From: Candidatus Acidiflorens stordalenmirensis
GTDB taxonomy: Bacteria > Acidobacteriota > Terriglobia > Terriglobales > Acidobacteriaceae
Assembly: GCA_003139995.1 (NCBI GenBank)
Contig: PLIC01000221.1
Location: 1-36,646 of the forward strand
Reading direction: 5' to 3'
DNA: 36,646 nucleotides
The translations under genes and the position numbers were made by a program. Shown here piece by piece: positions 16,942 through 25,120 of this stretch (position 1 is its first letter; each line of letters begins with the position of its first letter). The notes under the pieces are model-generated. The model saw only the letters and a program-made list of their open reading frames with translations. It did no database searches and was not told the origin of the DNA.

Positions 16942-17358
16942 GTGAACGCCGACGCTCCGAAGCGGAGTGTAGAGCAGCCCGCGGCGAAGGCGGGGGCAGG
17001 CTTCCCGCGCTCGGCGCGGTTGCTGAAGCACTCCGACTTCGATCGCGTGTATAAGCAAGGACGGCGCCACTTTTCCTCGCACATGACCGTGTTCTATCTG
17101 CGGCAGGCGGAGGGCGGCGCGCGCGTCGGGTTCACGGTGGGCCGCGTGCTGGGCGGCGCGGTGGAGCGCAACCGGATCAAGCGCCGCTTACGCGAAGCGG
17201 TGCGGCAGCGCCGCGCGGTGCTGCAGGGCGCCGGCGCGTGCGGCATTGATGTGGTGATCAATCCGAAGAAGTCGGTGCTGACGCTGGAATTCTCGGCGGT
17301 GCTCGAAGAAGTGGGCCGGGCGTTCGATGCGATCGCGAAAAAGCTGATGGAGAAATAA
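16942..17358 (+). CDS. rnpA: ribonuclease P protein component
   Basis: The conserved part starts at FPRSARLLKHSDFDRVYKQG and contains the RNA-binding signature ERNRIKRRLREAVR, preceded by GFTVGRVLGGAV. Role: protein subunit that helps the RNase P RNA remove tRNA 5' leaders. The start is uncertain: GTG 16942 is chosen because AGGA lies about ten bases upstream, but GTG 16924 and TTG 16915 are in frame. Its stop is followed four bases later by the yidD start. Confidence 0.93.
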   Translation: MNADAPKRSVEQPAAKAGAGFPRSARLLKHSDFDRVYKQGRRHFSSHMTVFYLRQAEGGARVGFTVGRVLGGAVERNRIKRRLREAVRQRRAVLQGAGACGIDVVINPKKSVLTLEFSAVLEEVGRAFDAIAKKLMEK

Positions 17359-17362
17359 AGCA

Positions 17363-17629
17363 ATGAAGTCTCTCGCGCTTGGGCTGCTGCGGCTTTATAA
17401 ACGGTGGATTTCGCCGGCGTTTCCGCCCTCGTGCCGCTACGTGCCGACGTGTTCGGAATACGCAATGGAAGCGGTCGAGCGGTATGGCGCGTTGCGCGGC
17501 GGAATGATGGCGGCATGGCGAGTGTTGCGATGCCATCCCTTGGCGAAGGGTGGGTATGACCCGGTGGAGAAAGATCAAAAGTTCGGACAAGAGTGTCCGC
17601 GCCACACTGGACTGATTGCGAGCGACTGA
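17363..17629 (+). CDS. yidD: membrane protein insertion efficiency factor YidD, with repeat-derived tail
   Basis: 88 residues. The family core is complete: an N-terminal amphipathic helix (LALGLLRLYKRWISPAF), the PSCRYVPTCSEYA motif with its cysteines, and VLRCHPLAKGGYDPV. Role: small membrane-associated protein that assists YidC-dependent insertion. The last sixteen or so residues (KFGQECPRHTGLIASD) are not family sequence. They are encoded by a copy of the dispersed GCGGACA palindrome, which supplies a new C-terminus just before the yidC start. Confidence 0.93.
   Translation: MKSLALGLLRLYKRWISPAFPPSCRYVPTCSEYAMEAVERYGALRGGMMAAWRVLRCHPLAKGGYDPVEKDQKFGQECPRHTGLIASD
17584..17607. repeat. dispersed palindrome at the yidD 3' end
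   Basis: CGGACAAGAGTGTCCG hairpin followed by CGCCACAC. The same hairpin-plus-CGCCACAC end is found at 26379-26405. It forms the coding sequence for the YidD tail. Confidence 0.65.
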
Positions 17630-17630
17630 T

Positions 17631-19478
17631 TTGGCCGAATTTCATAATCCTCAACAAGAACCCGGGATGGAGCGCAAGCTGTTGGTGGTGTTTGCGCTGA
17701 CGTTCCTGATCATCATCCTTTTCCAGCCGCTTCTGAAAAAGTACGGCCCGCAGCCTCCGGCGAAACCGGAGAGTTCGCAAGCGGCTCCGGTGCAAAATCA
17801 GGCGCAACTTCCTTCGCAGACCCCAACACAACTTCCCGCGCAAATCTCAAAGGCGACTGGCGCTGCGCGTGGGAAGGCGCCGCCGGCATCGGCTCCGCTG
17901 CAGGCGGCGAGCGAGTCGGAGACGGTGATCGAAAATGACGTCTACCGCATCGTGTTCACAAATCGCGGCGGACGGGTCAAGTCGTGGGTACTGAAGAAGG
18001 AAACCGACGACAAAGGCGGTCAGCTCGAACTGGTGAATAGCGCGGCGGCGGAGAAGTACGGGTATCCGCTGACGTTGTGGACGTACGACGAGGCGCTGCG
18101 GAATGAGGTGAACTCCGCGCTGTATGTGGAACCCACCCTTCCGCAAAGTGCGCGGAAGGATGGGGCGCCCCCTGCCGCTAGCAATACGCTCACTGTTCCC
18201 GCGGAAATCATTTTCAAATACTCCGATGGCGACGTCTCGGTTGAGAAGAGTTACAAGTTCGATCGCGACAGCTATGTGGTTGGAGTGCGAACTTCGGTCG
18301 AAGTGAAGGGGGCGCAGGTCACCGCGTTTCCGATGTGGCCGGCTGGATTCGGAGACCAAATCACCGCTCCGCAATATGCGGCAAGCCAGATGGCTTACCA
18401 GTACGACGGCAAAGTTGAACGGTTGACGACGAGTAGCTGGACAATCTTGCCCGCCATCAAGGTCGTTGGCGGCGCCACTGTCTCGGGACCGTTCCACTGG
18501 GCGGGAGTTTCCGACCAATATTTCGCGGCGGCTTTCTTGCCGGCTGATCCGCAGAACGCGGCCATGGTGACGCTGCGCAACGCCATTGAAATTCCGCACA
18601 ACGCGTCCGATCCGAATAACAAGCAGATGGACAAGGTGGACGTGCTGGGCGCGGCGGTTGGCAGCCTGAAGGGCTCGACTGACGCCCGGCTGTATGTGGG
18701 CCCGAAATCGCTGGCGGATTTGGAATCGGTGAGCGTGCCGGGGATCACGGGCGCAGAGCCGGATCTGCGCAAGATCATCGACTTTGGCTGGCTCGGAATC
18801 ATCGCGCGTCCGCTGTTCTTGTGGCTGAAGTGGATGTACATCCACATCGTCGCGAACTGGGGCTGGGCGATCCTGCTGCAGACGCTGGTCATCAACCTGG
18901 CGCTGCTGCCGCTGCGGCTTTCGCAGATGAAGTCGATGCTGAAGATGCAGCGCGTCGCGCCGCAGATCAAGCAGATCCAGGAAAAATATAAAAAGTACAG
19001 TCTTCGCGATCCGGAAAAAGCCAAGATGAACCAGGAGATTTCGGCGCTATATAAGAAGGAAGGCGTGAATCCGGCGGGGGGATGTCTGCCGATGCTGATC
19101 CAGATGCCGTTTCTGTTTGCGTACTACCGCATGCTCAACGTAGCGATGGACCTGCGTCATGCGCCGTGGCTGTGGATTCGCGATCTTTCAGCGCCCGATC
19201 CGTGGCACATTCTGCCGATTGCGATCATCGTCACGATGGTGGCGTTGCAGCGGATGACGCCGCAGGCGGGCATGGATCCGGCACAGCAGAAAATGATGAA
19301 CATCATGATGCCGGGCATGTTCGGCCTCATGACCTGGAACCTGCCGGCGGGGTTGGGCTTGTACTGGTGCGCGGGGCAGTTGATTATGATCGTGCAGCAG
19401 GCGGTGATGAATCGCACGTCGCTCGGCCGCGAAATGCGCGAGATGATGGCGAAGCGGGCGCGGAAGAAAGAGAAATAG
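17631..19478 (+). CDS. yidC: membrane protein insertase YidC
   Basis: About 615 residues from TTG 17631; an upstream TTG at 17616 overlaps yidD and is less likely. The first helix is LLVVFALTFLIIILFQPLL. A Pro/Gln/Ala linker leads to a large periplasmic P1 domain starting VIENDVYRIVFTNRGGRVKSW. The conserved insertase core has helices from WGWAILLQTLVINLALLPL onward and the cytoplasmic hairpin QIKQIQEKYKKY. A basic tail (KRARKKEK) ends it. Role: inserts membrane proteins alone or with Sec. Residues about 168-180 (PTLPQSARKDGAP) are encoded by a palindromic repeat. Confidence 0.97.
   Translation: MAEFHNPQQEPGMERKLLVVFALTFLIIILFQPLLKKYGPQPPAKPESSQAAPVQNQAQLPSQTPTQLPAQISKATGAARGKAPPASAPLQAASESETVIENDVYRIVFTNRGGRVKSWVLKKETDDKGGQLELVNSAAAEKYGYPLTLWTYDEALRNEVNSALYVEPTLPQSARKDGAPPAASNTLTVPAEIIFKYSDGDVSVEKSYKFDRDSYVVGVRTSVEVKGAQVTAFPMWPAGFGDQITAPQYAASQMAYQYDGKVERLTTSSWTILPAIKVVGGATVSGPFHWAGVSDQYFAAAFLPADPQNAAMVTLRNAIEIPHNASDPNNKQMDKVDVLGAAVGSLKGSTDARLYVGPKSLADLESVSVPGITGAEPDLRKIIDFGWLGIIARPLFLWLKWMYIHIVANWGWAILLQTLVINLALLPLRLSQMKSMLKMQRVAPQIKQIQEKYKKYSLRDPEKAKMNQEISALYKKEGVNPAGGCLPMLIQMPFLFAYYRMLNVAMDLRHAPWLWIRDLSAPDPWHILPIAIIVTMVALQRMTPQAGMDPAQQKMMNIMMPGMFGLMTWNLPAGLGLYWCAGQLIMIVQQAVMNRTSLGREMREMMAKRARKKEK
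18132..18171. repeat. palindromic repeat inside yidC
   Basis: Hairpin arms CCTTCCGC/GCGGAAGG around AAAGTGC, flanked by CCCAC and TGGGGCGCCCC. A diverged copy lies at 28093-28128 with both arms shortened together, keeping the stem. The element is in frame in the periplasmic domain. Confidence 0.7.
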
Positions 19479-19504
19479 CTTTCAGCTATCAGCTTTCGGC
19501 CGTC
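19477..19504. repeat. short tandem heptamers after yidC
   Basis: AGCTTTC, AGCTATC and AGCTTTC in a row, then a diverged GGCCGTC, beginning in the last bases of the yidC stop codon. This is a small non-coding repeat in the yidC-jag gap. Confidence 0.5.
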
Positions 19505-19555
19505 AGTTAAGTCTTGTCTGGCGGGGGCTGAGACCTGACACCTGAGACTTTAACT

Positions 19556-20098
19556 ATGCCGATCACAGACAAGGTTGCTGCTGCTAAACAGATTGGGGAA
19601 TTTCTGCAGGCTGTCATTTCTAATGGCGGCTTCAAGTTGAAGTATCGGATCACGGTGGATCCGCCGATGGCGCAGAATCGCGAGTGGGAACATCCGGAGA
19701 TTCTGGTCGAGTTTGCGGGGCCGGATTCGGCGCTGTTGCTCGAGCGGGGTGGCGAGTTGCTGCGTTCGTTTGAGCTGCTGGCGTCGGAGATCCTTCACCT
19801 GCACGGCAACGAGCATGAGAGGATCTGGTTCGACTGCAAGAATTTCCGGGCGCTGCGGATCGACGAGTTGCAACTGGCGGCGCGAGTGGCGGCGGAGCAG
19901 GTGCGCCGGACGAGCGAGCCCTACCGTTTCGGGCCGATGTCGTCGCGCGAGCGGCGGATCGTGCATCTGGCGCTGCGCGAGGAAAAAGATTTGCACACCG
20001 AGAGTGACGGCGAGGGCGGAAGACGCTCGGTGGTGGTGTATCCGGGGAGTTCCAAGACGACGGCGCCGGCGAAACGGGAACGGCGGACCATTTCGTAG
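19556..20098 (+). CDS. R3H-domain RNA-binding protein (Jag/KhpB-like)
   Basis: 180 residues. A KH-like central part (about residues 40-95, with HPEILVEFAGPDSALLLERG) is followed by an R3H domain. That domain carries EPYRFGPMSSRERRIVHLAL and the conserved REEKDLHTESDGEGGRRSVVV. The usual Jag N-domain is not evident, so this is a short form. Role by family and position: RNA-binding partner of KhpA acting in cell-envelope and division control. It is the normal gene between yidC and dnaA/mnmE in many bacteria. Confidence 0.85.
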   Translation: MPITDKVAAAKQIGEFLQAVISNGGFKLKYRITVDPPMAQNREWEHPEILVEFAGPDSALLLERGGELLRSFELLASEILHLHGNEHERIWFDCKNFRALRIDELQLAARVAAEQVRRTSEPYRFGPMSSRERRIVHLALREEKDLHTESDGEGGRRSVVVYPGSSKTTAPAKRERRTIS

Positions 20099-20415
20099 CT
20101 GGCGAGCTGCGTTCGGCTGGACAGCCGAGGGCGGTTGTCCCTCTATTGCACACTTTGCGCGGCAGTTATTTTCTCGACACTTGACAGCGCAATAAAATTG
20201 CGATTCGACAAAGCGCTCGCGCGGAAAGATTTTTGTCGCAACGCACCGACGCGGCGATTTTTTTGTGCTAGTATGCCGTTCGAATCGTAAAAGGTTTCTC
20301 GAACACCCGCACTGCAAAACACAAGCTGCTCTGCAGGAAACGAAGAACTCATAATTTCAAGATTTGATTTTTTCCCGGCCGTTTTACGCCGGCGTTTTCG
20401 ATATTCTGGCAAATC
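20099..20415 (+). promoter_or_regulatory. dnaA upstream region
   Basis: 317 bases without a gene. Visible elements are an extended -10-like TGCTAGTAT near 20266-20274, a TTGACA at 20181 without a good -10, and a small hairpin CCGGC-CGTTTTAC-GCCGG shortly before dnaA. I found no close match to the DnaA box here, so autoregulation by DnaA is not apparent. No clear ribosome site precedes the dnaA ATG. Confidence 0.35.
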
Positions 20416-21807
20416 ATGTCTCTCACCGGTTCCACCATCATCCCGAATCCTTGGGTGCGCATCCTCGACGCCCTGGAAAAGAAAGTCAATAGGCACTCCT
20501 ACGACACTTGGTTGAAGCCGACCCGCTACAGCCACGCCAGCAATGGAGTTCTGTTTGTGCGCATTCCCACCGCCGAGTTCCGTCTCGTCGGCGACAAATA
20601 CGCGGATCTAATTCAGGAAGCGGTCGACAACCTCGGGCTTGGATACGAGGATGTGAAATTCGTTACTGCCGAGGACGATCCTTCGAACACGCCGATCCGC
20701 CATAACGGTGGGCTGTCGGCCCCGAGCCCGGGTTCGCAGGCGGCGCCGGGGTTGCATCCGGCCCAGGGGCGGTTCGACTGGGACAGTGCCGCGCAACTGA
20801 ACCCGCGCTATACCTTTGACGCGTTCGTGATCGGCAGCGGAAACCAGTTCGCGCACGCGGCCTGTCAGGCGGTGGCGGAGCGGCCTTCCAAGGCCTATAA
20901 CCCGCTGTTCTTGTACGGTGGCGTTGGGATGGGCAAGACTCACCTGATGCAGGCAATCGGGCACGAGATCAAGCGCCGGACGCCGCAAGCGGCAATCTGC
21001 TACGTGTCAAGCGAGAAGTTCACCAACGACATGATCAACTCGTTGCGCTACGACAAGATGATCAGCTTCCGGGATAAATTCCGGACGATGGATGTGTTGC
21101 TGGTGGATGACATTCAGTTCCTGGCGCAGAAAGAGCGCACACAGGAAGAGTTCTTCCACACGTTTAATGCGCTGCACGAATCGATGAAGCAGATCGTGAT
21201 CGCCAGCGACCGTCCGCCGAAGGAGTTAGCGGAGTTCGAGGATCGCTTGCGCAGCCGGTTCGAGTGGGGTCTGATTGCCGATATTCAGCCGCCGGATCTG
21301 GAGACGAAAGTCGCTATCCTGCAAAAGAAGGCGGAGCAAGAACGGGTCACGTTGCCTACGGACGTCGCGTTGTTTATCGCCTCGAATATCCGGTCAAATG
21401 TGCGTGAGTTGGAAGGCGCTCTGATTCGTCTGGTAGCGCATTCTTCGCTGATCGGGGCGGACATTACGCTTCCATATACACAGCAAGTATTGAAGAATTT
21501 CATCGATTCGCAGGCCCGTAAGGTAACAATTGAATCTATTCAGAAGGCGGTTGCTGAGCAATTTGGCCTGCGCCTGGTGGAAATCAAAGCGAAGAACAAT
21601 TCGCGCTCTATTGTCTATCCGCGGCAGATTGCAATGTACCTGGCCAAGCATCTCACGGAAGCTTCCCTGCCTGAAATTGGACGCCAGTTTGGCGGCAAGC
21701 ATCACACTACAGTCTTGCATTCAGTGGACAAAATTGAAGAGGTCCGTAAGAACGATAAGGATTTAAACAGGTTGCTTAATAAACTGACTGAGCAATTGGG
21801 CGCGTAA
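20416..21807 (+). CDS. dnaA: chromosomal replication initiator DnaA
   Basis: 463 residues. Domain I (NPWVRILDALEKKVNRHSYDTWLKP) is followed by a Pro/Gly-rich domain II linker (about residues 95-120). The AAA+ domain III has Walker A GGVGMGKTH, Walker B LLVDDIQFL and the sensor region LRSRFEWGL. Domain IV ends with the DNA-binding signature ASLPEIGRQFGGKHHTTVLHS. Role: binds DnaA boxes and opens oriC. It is followed by the candidate origin and dnaN. Confidence 0.98.
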   Translation: MSLTGSTIIPNPWVRILDALEKKVNRHSYDTWLKPTRYSHASNGVLFVRIPTAEFRLVGDKYADLIQEAVDNLGLGYEDVKFVTAEDDPSNTPIRHNGGLSAPSPGSQAAPGLHPAQGRFDWDSAAQLNPRYTFDAFVIGSGNQFAHAACQAVAERPSKAYNPLFLYGGVGMGKTHLMQAIGHEIKRRTPQAAICYVSSEKFTNDMINSLRYDKMISFRDKFRTMDVLLVDDIQFLAQKERTQEEFFHTFNALHESMKQIVIASDRPPKELAEFEDRLRSRFEWGLIADIQPPDLETKVAILQKKAEQERVTLPTDVALFIASNIRSNVRELEGALIRLVAHSSLIGADITLPYTQQVLKNFIDSQARKVTIESIQKAVAEQFGLRLVEIKAKNNSRSIVYPRQIAMYLAKHLTEASLPEIGRQFGGKHHTTVLHSVDKIEEVRKNDKDLNRLLNKLTEQLGA

Positions 21808-22103
21808 ATGGTGGTTTTTACCAATTTTTCCACTCATCAGGCTATTTTTCCCGTCCTCCAACTGTGGAGTGCTTGTGGAACCTGTGTGAGATCAAGTAGA
21901 AACTCGGGAATGGTCCCCGTGTTACGATGGCCGCTGCTAAACCGGGGAGTGATTCTTCACATGAAGGGTCGATTTGGAAGCAGTTGAACCGTAGGGATTT
22001 GAACCAATTTTCCACTTTTCCGACGTACCTACGGTTACTACTGGTTTTCCTGCTTTTGTATTTGATATAAGAAGAGAACAGAAGTAGAGTCGGGAGACCA
22101 AAT
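21808..22103. other. candidate replication origin (oriC) between dnaA and dnaN
   Basis: 296 gene-free bases. ACCAATTTTTCCACT (box TTTTCCACT, 21826-21834) and ACCAATTTTCCACT (box TTTTCCACT, 22008-22016) are near-direct repeats with DnaA-box character. Opposite-strand TGTGGAGTG (21863) and TGTGGAACC (21874) are weaker sites. An AT-rich stretch (about 22052-22072, TTTGTATTTGATATAAG) could be the unwinding element or the dnaN promoter. The position next to dnaA, dnaN and the rpmH operon is the classical oriC location. The match to consensus is modest. Confidence 0.55.
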
Positions 22104-23255
22104 ATGCCGGTGGAAGTTGCCTCTGCTGTAGCCACAACGACCATGGAAATTACGGTCAGCAAATTTGAGCTTCTTCGTGAACTGACAGCTACTCAGGGTG
22201 TAGTGGAGCGTAAGACTACAATTCCCATTCTCTCCAACTATCTCTTTGAGGCTGCAGGGGACAAATTGTCGCTAACCGCGACAGATCTTGACCTTAGCCT
22301 GCGCACATCCTGCAATGCTAAGGTGAGGAAGGAAGGTGCATGTACAGTTCCAGCGCGCAAACTTTACGACTACGTAAAGCTCCTGCCCGATGCCGATATC
22401 GCCATCAAACTGCTTGAGAATCACTGGGTCAGCATTCGCTGTGGCCGGTCTAACACAAAGATGGTAGGCATGGCGAAGTCGAATTTTCCGAGCCTACCAG
22501 TGTTTCCCTCCGTGGGTGTGATCAGAATTCCTACGGGTGTACTACGGTCAATGATTGCCAAGACAGGCTTTGCTATTGCCAATGAGGAGTCGCGCTATAC
22601 GCTGAATGGGGCGCTGATGGTGTTGAAGCCGGAATCGATCACCATGGTCGCAACCGACGGCCACCGCTTGGCGCATATAGAGCGCTCAGGAGAAAAGTTT
22701 GAAGGCGTCTCAGGTGAGATGAAAACGCTGATTCCAAAGAAGGCGATGGACGAGTTGAAATCGCTGCTCGATTCCGATGTCGAGGCCATCGACTTTGCCA
22801 AGGACGAGTCTACGCTGTTCTTCCGCGTGGGTCAGCGTCTGCTGACGTCGCGCCAGCTTACGGGGCAGTTTCCCAACTACGAGGCTGTGCTTCCGAAAGA
22901 CATCTCGAAGTCAATCGCGCTTCATGGCGAAGAACTGGGAGCCGCGATCGCGCGCGTAGCGCAGTTCGCTGACGAGCGATCGCGCGCCGTACGGCTGCGT
23001 CTGGAGAAAGGCGAGTTGAAGATTTCCGCATCGTCAACCGAGACCGGCGAGTCGGAGGATTCCATCGAAGTTGCCTATGACGGTGAGGTAATGCAGATCG
23101 GATTCAACGCTCAATACCTGATCGACTTCATCAGAGCGACCGGTTCGTGCGATGTGAAGCTGGAGCTGAAAGATGCGCAGTCCGCCGGCCAGCTTCGTCC
23201 CGCCGAGGGCGAAGATTACAAATACCGGTACATCGTGATGCCGATGAGGATCTGA
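22104..23255 (+). CDS. dnaN: DNA polymerase III beta subunit (sliding clamp)
   Basis: 383 residues. GGGAGA six to seven bases upstream supports ATG 22104, giving about thirteen residues before the classical MEITVSKFELLREL start at 22143. Three clamp domains are present: VVERKTTIPILSNYLFE in the first, TDGHRLAHIE in the second and VMPMRI at the C-terminal end, a typical clamp terminus. Role: ring that tethers polymerase to DNA. Confidence 0.97.
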   Translation: MPVEVASAVATTTMEITVSKFELLRELTATQGVVERKTTIPILSNYLFEAAGDKLSLTATDLDLSLRTSCNAKVRKEGACTVPARKLYDYVKLLPDADIAIKLLENHWVSIRCGRSNTKMVGMAKSNFPSLPVFPSVGVIRIPTGVLRSMIAKTGFAIANEESRYTLNGALMVLKPESITMVATDGHRLAHIERSGEKFEGVSGEMKTLIPKKAMDELKSLLDSDVEAIDFAKDESTLFFRVGQRLLTSRQLTGQFPNYEAVLPKDISKSIALHGEELGAAIARVAQFADERSRAVRLRLEKGELKISASSTETGESEDSIEVAYDGEVMQIGFNAQYLIDFIRATGSCDVKLELKDAQSAGQLRPAEGEDYKYRYIVMPMRI

Positions 23256-23281
23256 GGCCACTGAGCATTTCCAGTGTGGCC
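23256..23281 (+). terminator. hairpin between dnaN and mscL
   Basis: GGCCAC (23256-23261) pairs with GTGGCC (23276-23281), with CTG/CAG extending the stem across a bulge, followed by ATTTAT. It begins one base after the dnaN stop. It could act as a weak terminator or a processing site. Confidence 0.3.
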
Positions 23282-23300
23282 ATTTATGGAGGGAAGCGCA

Positions 23301-23717
23301 ATGCTATCCGGCTTTAAACAATTTATCTTGCGCGGCAATGTGGTGGACATGGCAGTGGGCGTGGTGATTGGTGCGGCCTTTGGCGGCGTGGTCACGGCGC
23401 TGACCACAGATCTGTTAACGCCGCTCATCGCGGCGATCGTGGGCAAACCGGATTTCTCTGCCATCCATTTCACGATTCACGGGGCGTTGTTTCCCTTGGG
23501 CCACTTCATCAACGCCGGGGTGTCGTTTCTGCTGATTGCTGGAGCTATTTATTTCTTTGTGGTGGCGCCGGTGAATGCGCTGGTGGCGCGGATGCACAAA
23601 GATCCGGCGCCGGCGGATCCAACCACCAAAAAGTGCCCGGAATGCCTGAGCGAAATTCCGATCGGCGCGCGGCGGTGCAGCCATTGCGCGCAGCCGGTGA
23701 TGGGTAAGGCGGCGTAG
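23301..23717 (+). CDS. mscL: large-conductance mechanosensitive channel with C-terminal zinc ribbon
   Basis: 138 residues from ATG 23301, preceded by GGAGGGAAGCGCA. The MscL part has FKQFILRGNVVDMAVGVVIG (gate helix), a periplasmic loop and the second helix VSFLLIAGAIYFFVVAPVN. In place of the usual charged cytoplasmic helix the tail carries KKCPECLSEIPIGARRCSHC, a four-cysteine zinc ribbon (C112, C115, C126, C129). Role: emergency release valve under hypo-osmotic shock. The ribbon's role is unknown; it may organise the cytoplasmic end of the pentamer. Confidence 0.92.
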   Translation: MLSGFKQFILRGNVVDMAVGVVIGAAFGGVVTALTTDLLTPLIAAIVGKPDFSAIHFTIHGALFPLGHFINAGVSFLLIAGAIYFFVVAPVNALVARMHKDPAPADPTTKKCPECLSEIPIGARRCSHCAQPVMGKAA

Positions 23718-23757
23718 TCCGCGCTTCAGACCATCGTTGTTTGCGACGAGCAAGCGC

Positions 23758-23787
23758 TTGGCGAAATCCGCCGGATTCCTGTAAAAT
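23758..23787 (+). promoter_or_regulatory. candidate promoter for rpmB
   Basis: TTGGCG (23758-23763), 18 bases, then TAAAAT (23782-23787), 37 bases before the rpmB ATG. GGAAGGA upstream of the ATG is the ribosome site. Confidence 0.45.
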
Positions 23788-23824
23788 TAAGTTTTTGACA
23801 ACAGGCCTGGAAGGATTCAGAGTT

Positions 23825-24013
23825 ATGGCGCGAGTTTGTGATATCTGCGGCAAGGGGCCGCAGTTCGGAAACACCATCAGCCACGCCCACAATGTGAGCA
23901 AACGGCGCTGGAACGTCAATCTGCGCCCGGTTCACGCCAAGGTGGGAGCCGCTACTAAACACATCCGCGTCTGCACTTCCTGTCTGCGCAGCGGCAAAGT
24001 GGTAAAAGCGTAG
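23825..24013 (+). CDS. rpmB: 50S ribosomal protein L28, zinc-binding type
   Basis: 62 residues from ATG 23825 (ARVCDICGKGPQFGNTISHA). An upstream in-frame start at 23741 lacks homology. Conserved HAHNVSKRRWNVNL and HIRVCTSCLRSGKV identify L28. The CxxC pairs (C5/C8 and C49/C52) make it the zinc-binding paralogue type. It is monocistronic, with its own promoter candidate and a strong terminator. Confidence 0.96.
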   Translation: MARVCDICGKGPQFGNTISHAHNVSKRRWNVNLRPVHAKVGAATKHIRVCTSCLRSGKVVKA

Positions 24014-24021
24014 CTTTCTAG

Positions 24022-24058
24022 AGGCCCGCGGATTCTACGGAGTCCTGCGGGCCTTTGT
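24022..24058 (+). terminator. Rho-independent terminator of rpmB
   Basis: Stem AGGCCCGC (24022-24029) with GCGGGCCT (24047-24054), an interior GGATTC/GAGTCC-like region, and a TTTGTGT tail. It starts nine bases after the rpmB stop. Confidence 0.75.
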
Positions 24059-24135
24059 GTGTCCTGCCAGCTTTCTGGACAGAGCCTGCCCTGTTTGCCG
24101 AACCCCCGTCCCTAGACGGGCTCCTTCACCACCAG

Positions 24136-24582
24136 CTACTTCACGTCTACCAGTTGCACGTCAAAGATAAGGGTTGAGTTGGGCGGGATAACCCCCGGAT
24201 AACCCTTTGCTCCGTAGGCCAGGTCCGGCGGAATGCGCAGTTGGCGCTTGCCGCCTACCTTCATGCCGGCTACACCTTCGTCCCATCCCTTGATGACCTC
24301 GCTGGCGCCCAGCGTGAAGTCAAACGGACGGCCGGTCCCAACCGAACTGTCGAACTTCTTTCCGCTGGTGAGCCAGCCCGTGTATTCGACTTTGACGTGC
24401 TGTCCACTTTGCGCGACCGCGCCGGTCCCAACTTTGATGTCCCAGTATTCGAGACCGCTGGCGGTTTTAGTGGAATCGCCGGTAACCTTAGTGGGCCCGC
24501 TGGCCTTGTGCACTGGAGCCGTCTGGGCAATGACCAGGCTGGCTAGTGCGAGTAGGGTGATGAGAAGAATGACGATTTTCAT
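24136..24582 (-). CDS. FKBP-type peptidyl-prolyl cis-trans isomerase, secreted
   Basis: 148 residues with a signal peptide (MKIVILLITLLALASLVIAQ). The FKBP domain fills the rest: VKVEYTGWLTSGKKFDSS, then PFDFTLGASEVIKGWDEGV, MKVGGKRQLRIPPDLAYG and PNSTLIFDVQLVDVK. The binding-pocket residues (Y, F, D, W, Y) are all in place. Role: folding helper in the periplasm. It converges with the rpmB terminator. Confidence 0.93.
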   Translation of the reverse strand: MKIVILLITLLALASLVIAQTAPVHKASGPTKVTGDSTKTASGLEYWDIKVGTGAVAQSGQHVKVEYTGWLTSGKKFDSSVGTGRPFDFTLGASEVIKGWDEGVAGMKVGGKRQLRIPPDLAYGAKGYPGVIPPNSTLIFDVQLVDVK

Positions 24583-24644
24583 AATGCCTCTTTTCTTTTG
24601 TCTTCAAAGTCTTCAACAATTCTGTCTCTTCGCGTCAATTTTGT

Positions 24645-25022
24645 TCAAGCCAGCGCAATCACGTCGATTTCAACCAACACATCTTTCGGAAGCCGCGCCA
24701 CTTCGACAGTGGAGCGCGCCGGCGGCGCCTGCTTGAAGTAACGGCCGTAGACTTCGTTCATCGCGGCGAAATCCTCCATGTCCTTGAGGAAGACGGTGCA
24801 GCGCAGAACTTTCTCCAGGCTGCTGCCCGAGGCCTGCAAAACGGCGGCAAGGTTCTTGAGCACGCGCTCGGTCTGCGCGCTCACATCGCCGGCGACGACC
24901 TGCGAGGTGGCGGGATCGATGGGGATCTGTCCCGAAGTAAAAATTAAGCCCTCAGTTCGAATGGCCTGCGAGTACGGGCCGATGGCTTTCGGCGCCTGCC
25001 AGGTGGCGATCACTTCGCGCAT
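24645..25022 (-). CDS. ridA: RidA family enamine/imine deaminase
   Basis: 125 residues from ATG 25022, which has GGAGGAATC directly upstream; the longer frame from 25106 is not needed. Family motifs: KAIGPYSQAI, FTSGQIPIDPATS, the arginine in VLRCTVFLKDM, and PARSTVEVARLPKDVLVEI, which includes the catalytic-site Arg (R in PARS) and Glu. Role: hydrolyses reactive 2-aminoacrylate-type enamines made by PLP enzymes. Confidence 0.92.
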   Translation of the reverse strand: MREVIATWQAPKAIGPYSQAIRTEGLIFTSGQIPIDPATSQVVAGDVSAQTERVLKNLAAVLQASGSSLEKVLRCTVFLKDMEDFAAMNEVYGRYFKQAPPARSTVEVARLPKDVLVEIDVIALA

Positions 25023-25120
25023 GATTCCTCCAGTGCGGCGAGACTGCGTTTTTGTAGAGATGATTGGCGAAGAGTGATTAACGCAGATTGCGACGGTGGA
25101 AGTCAAACAGCTCGTGTGGG

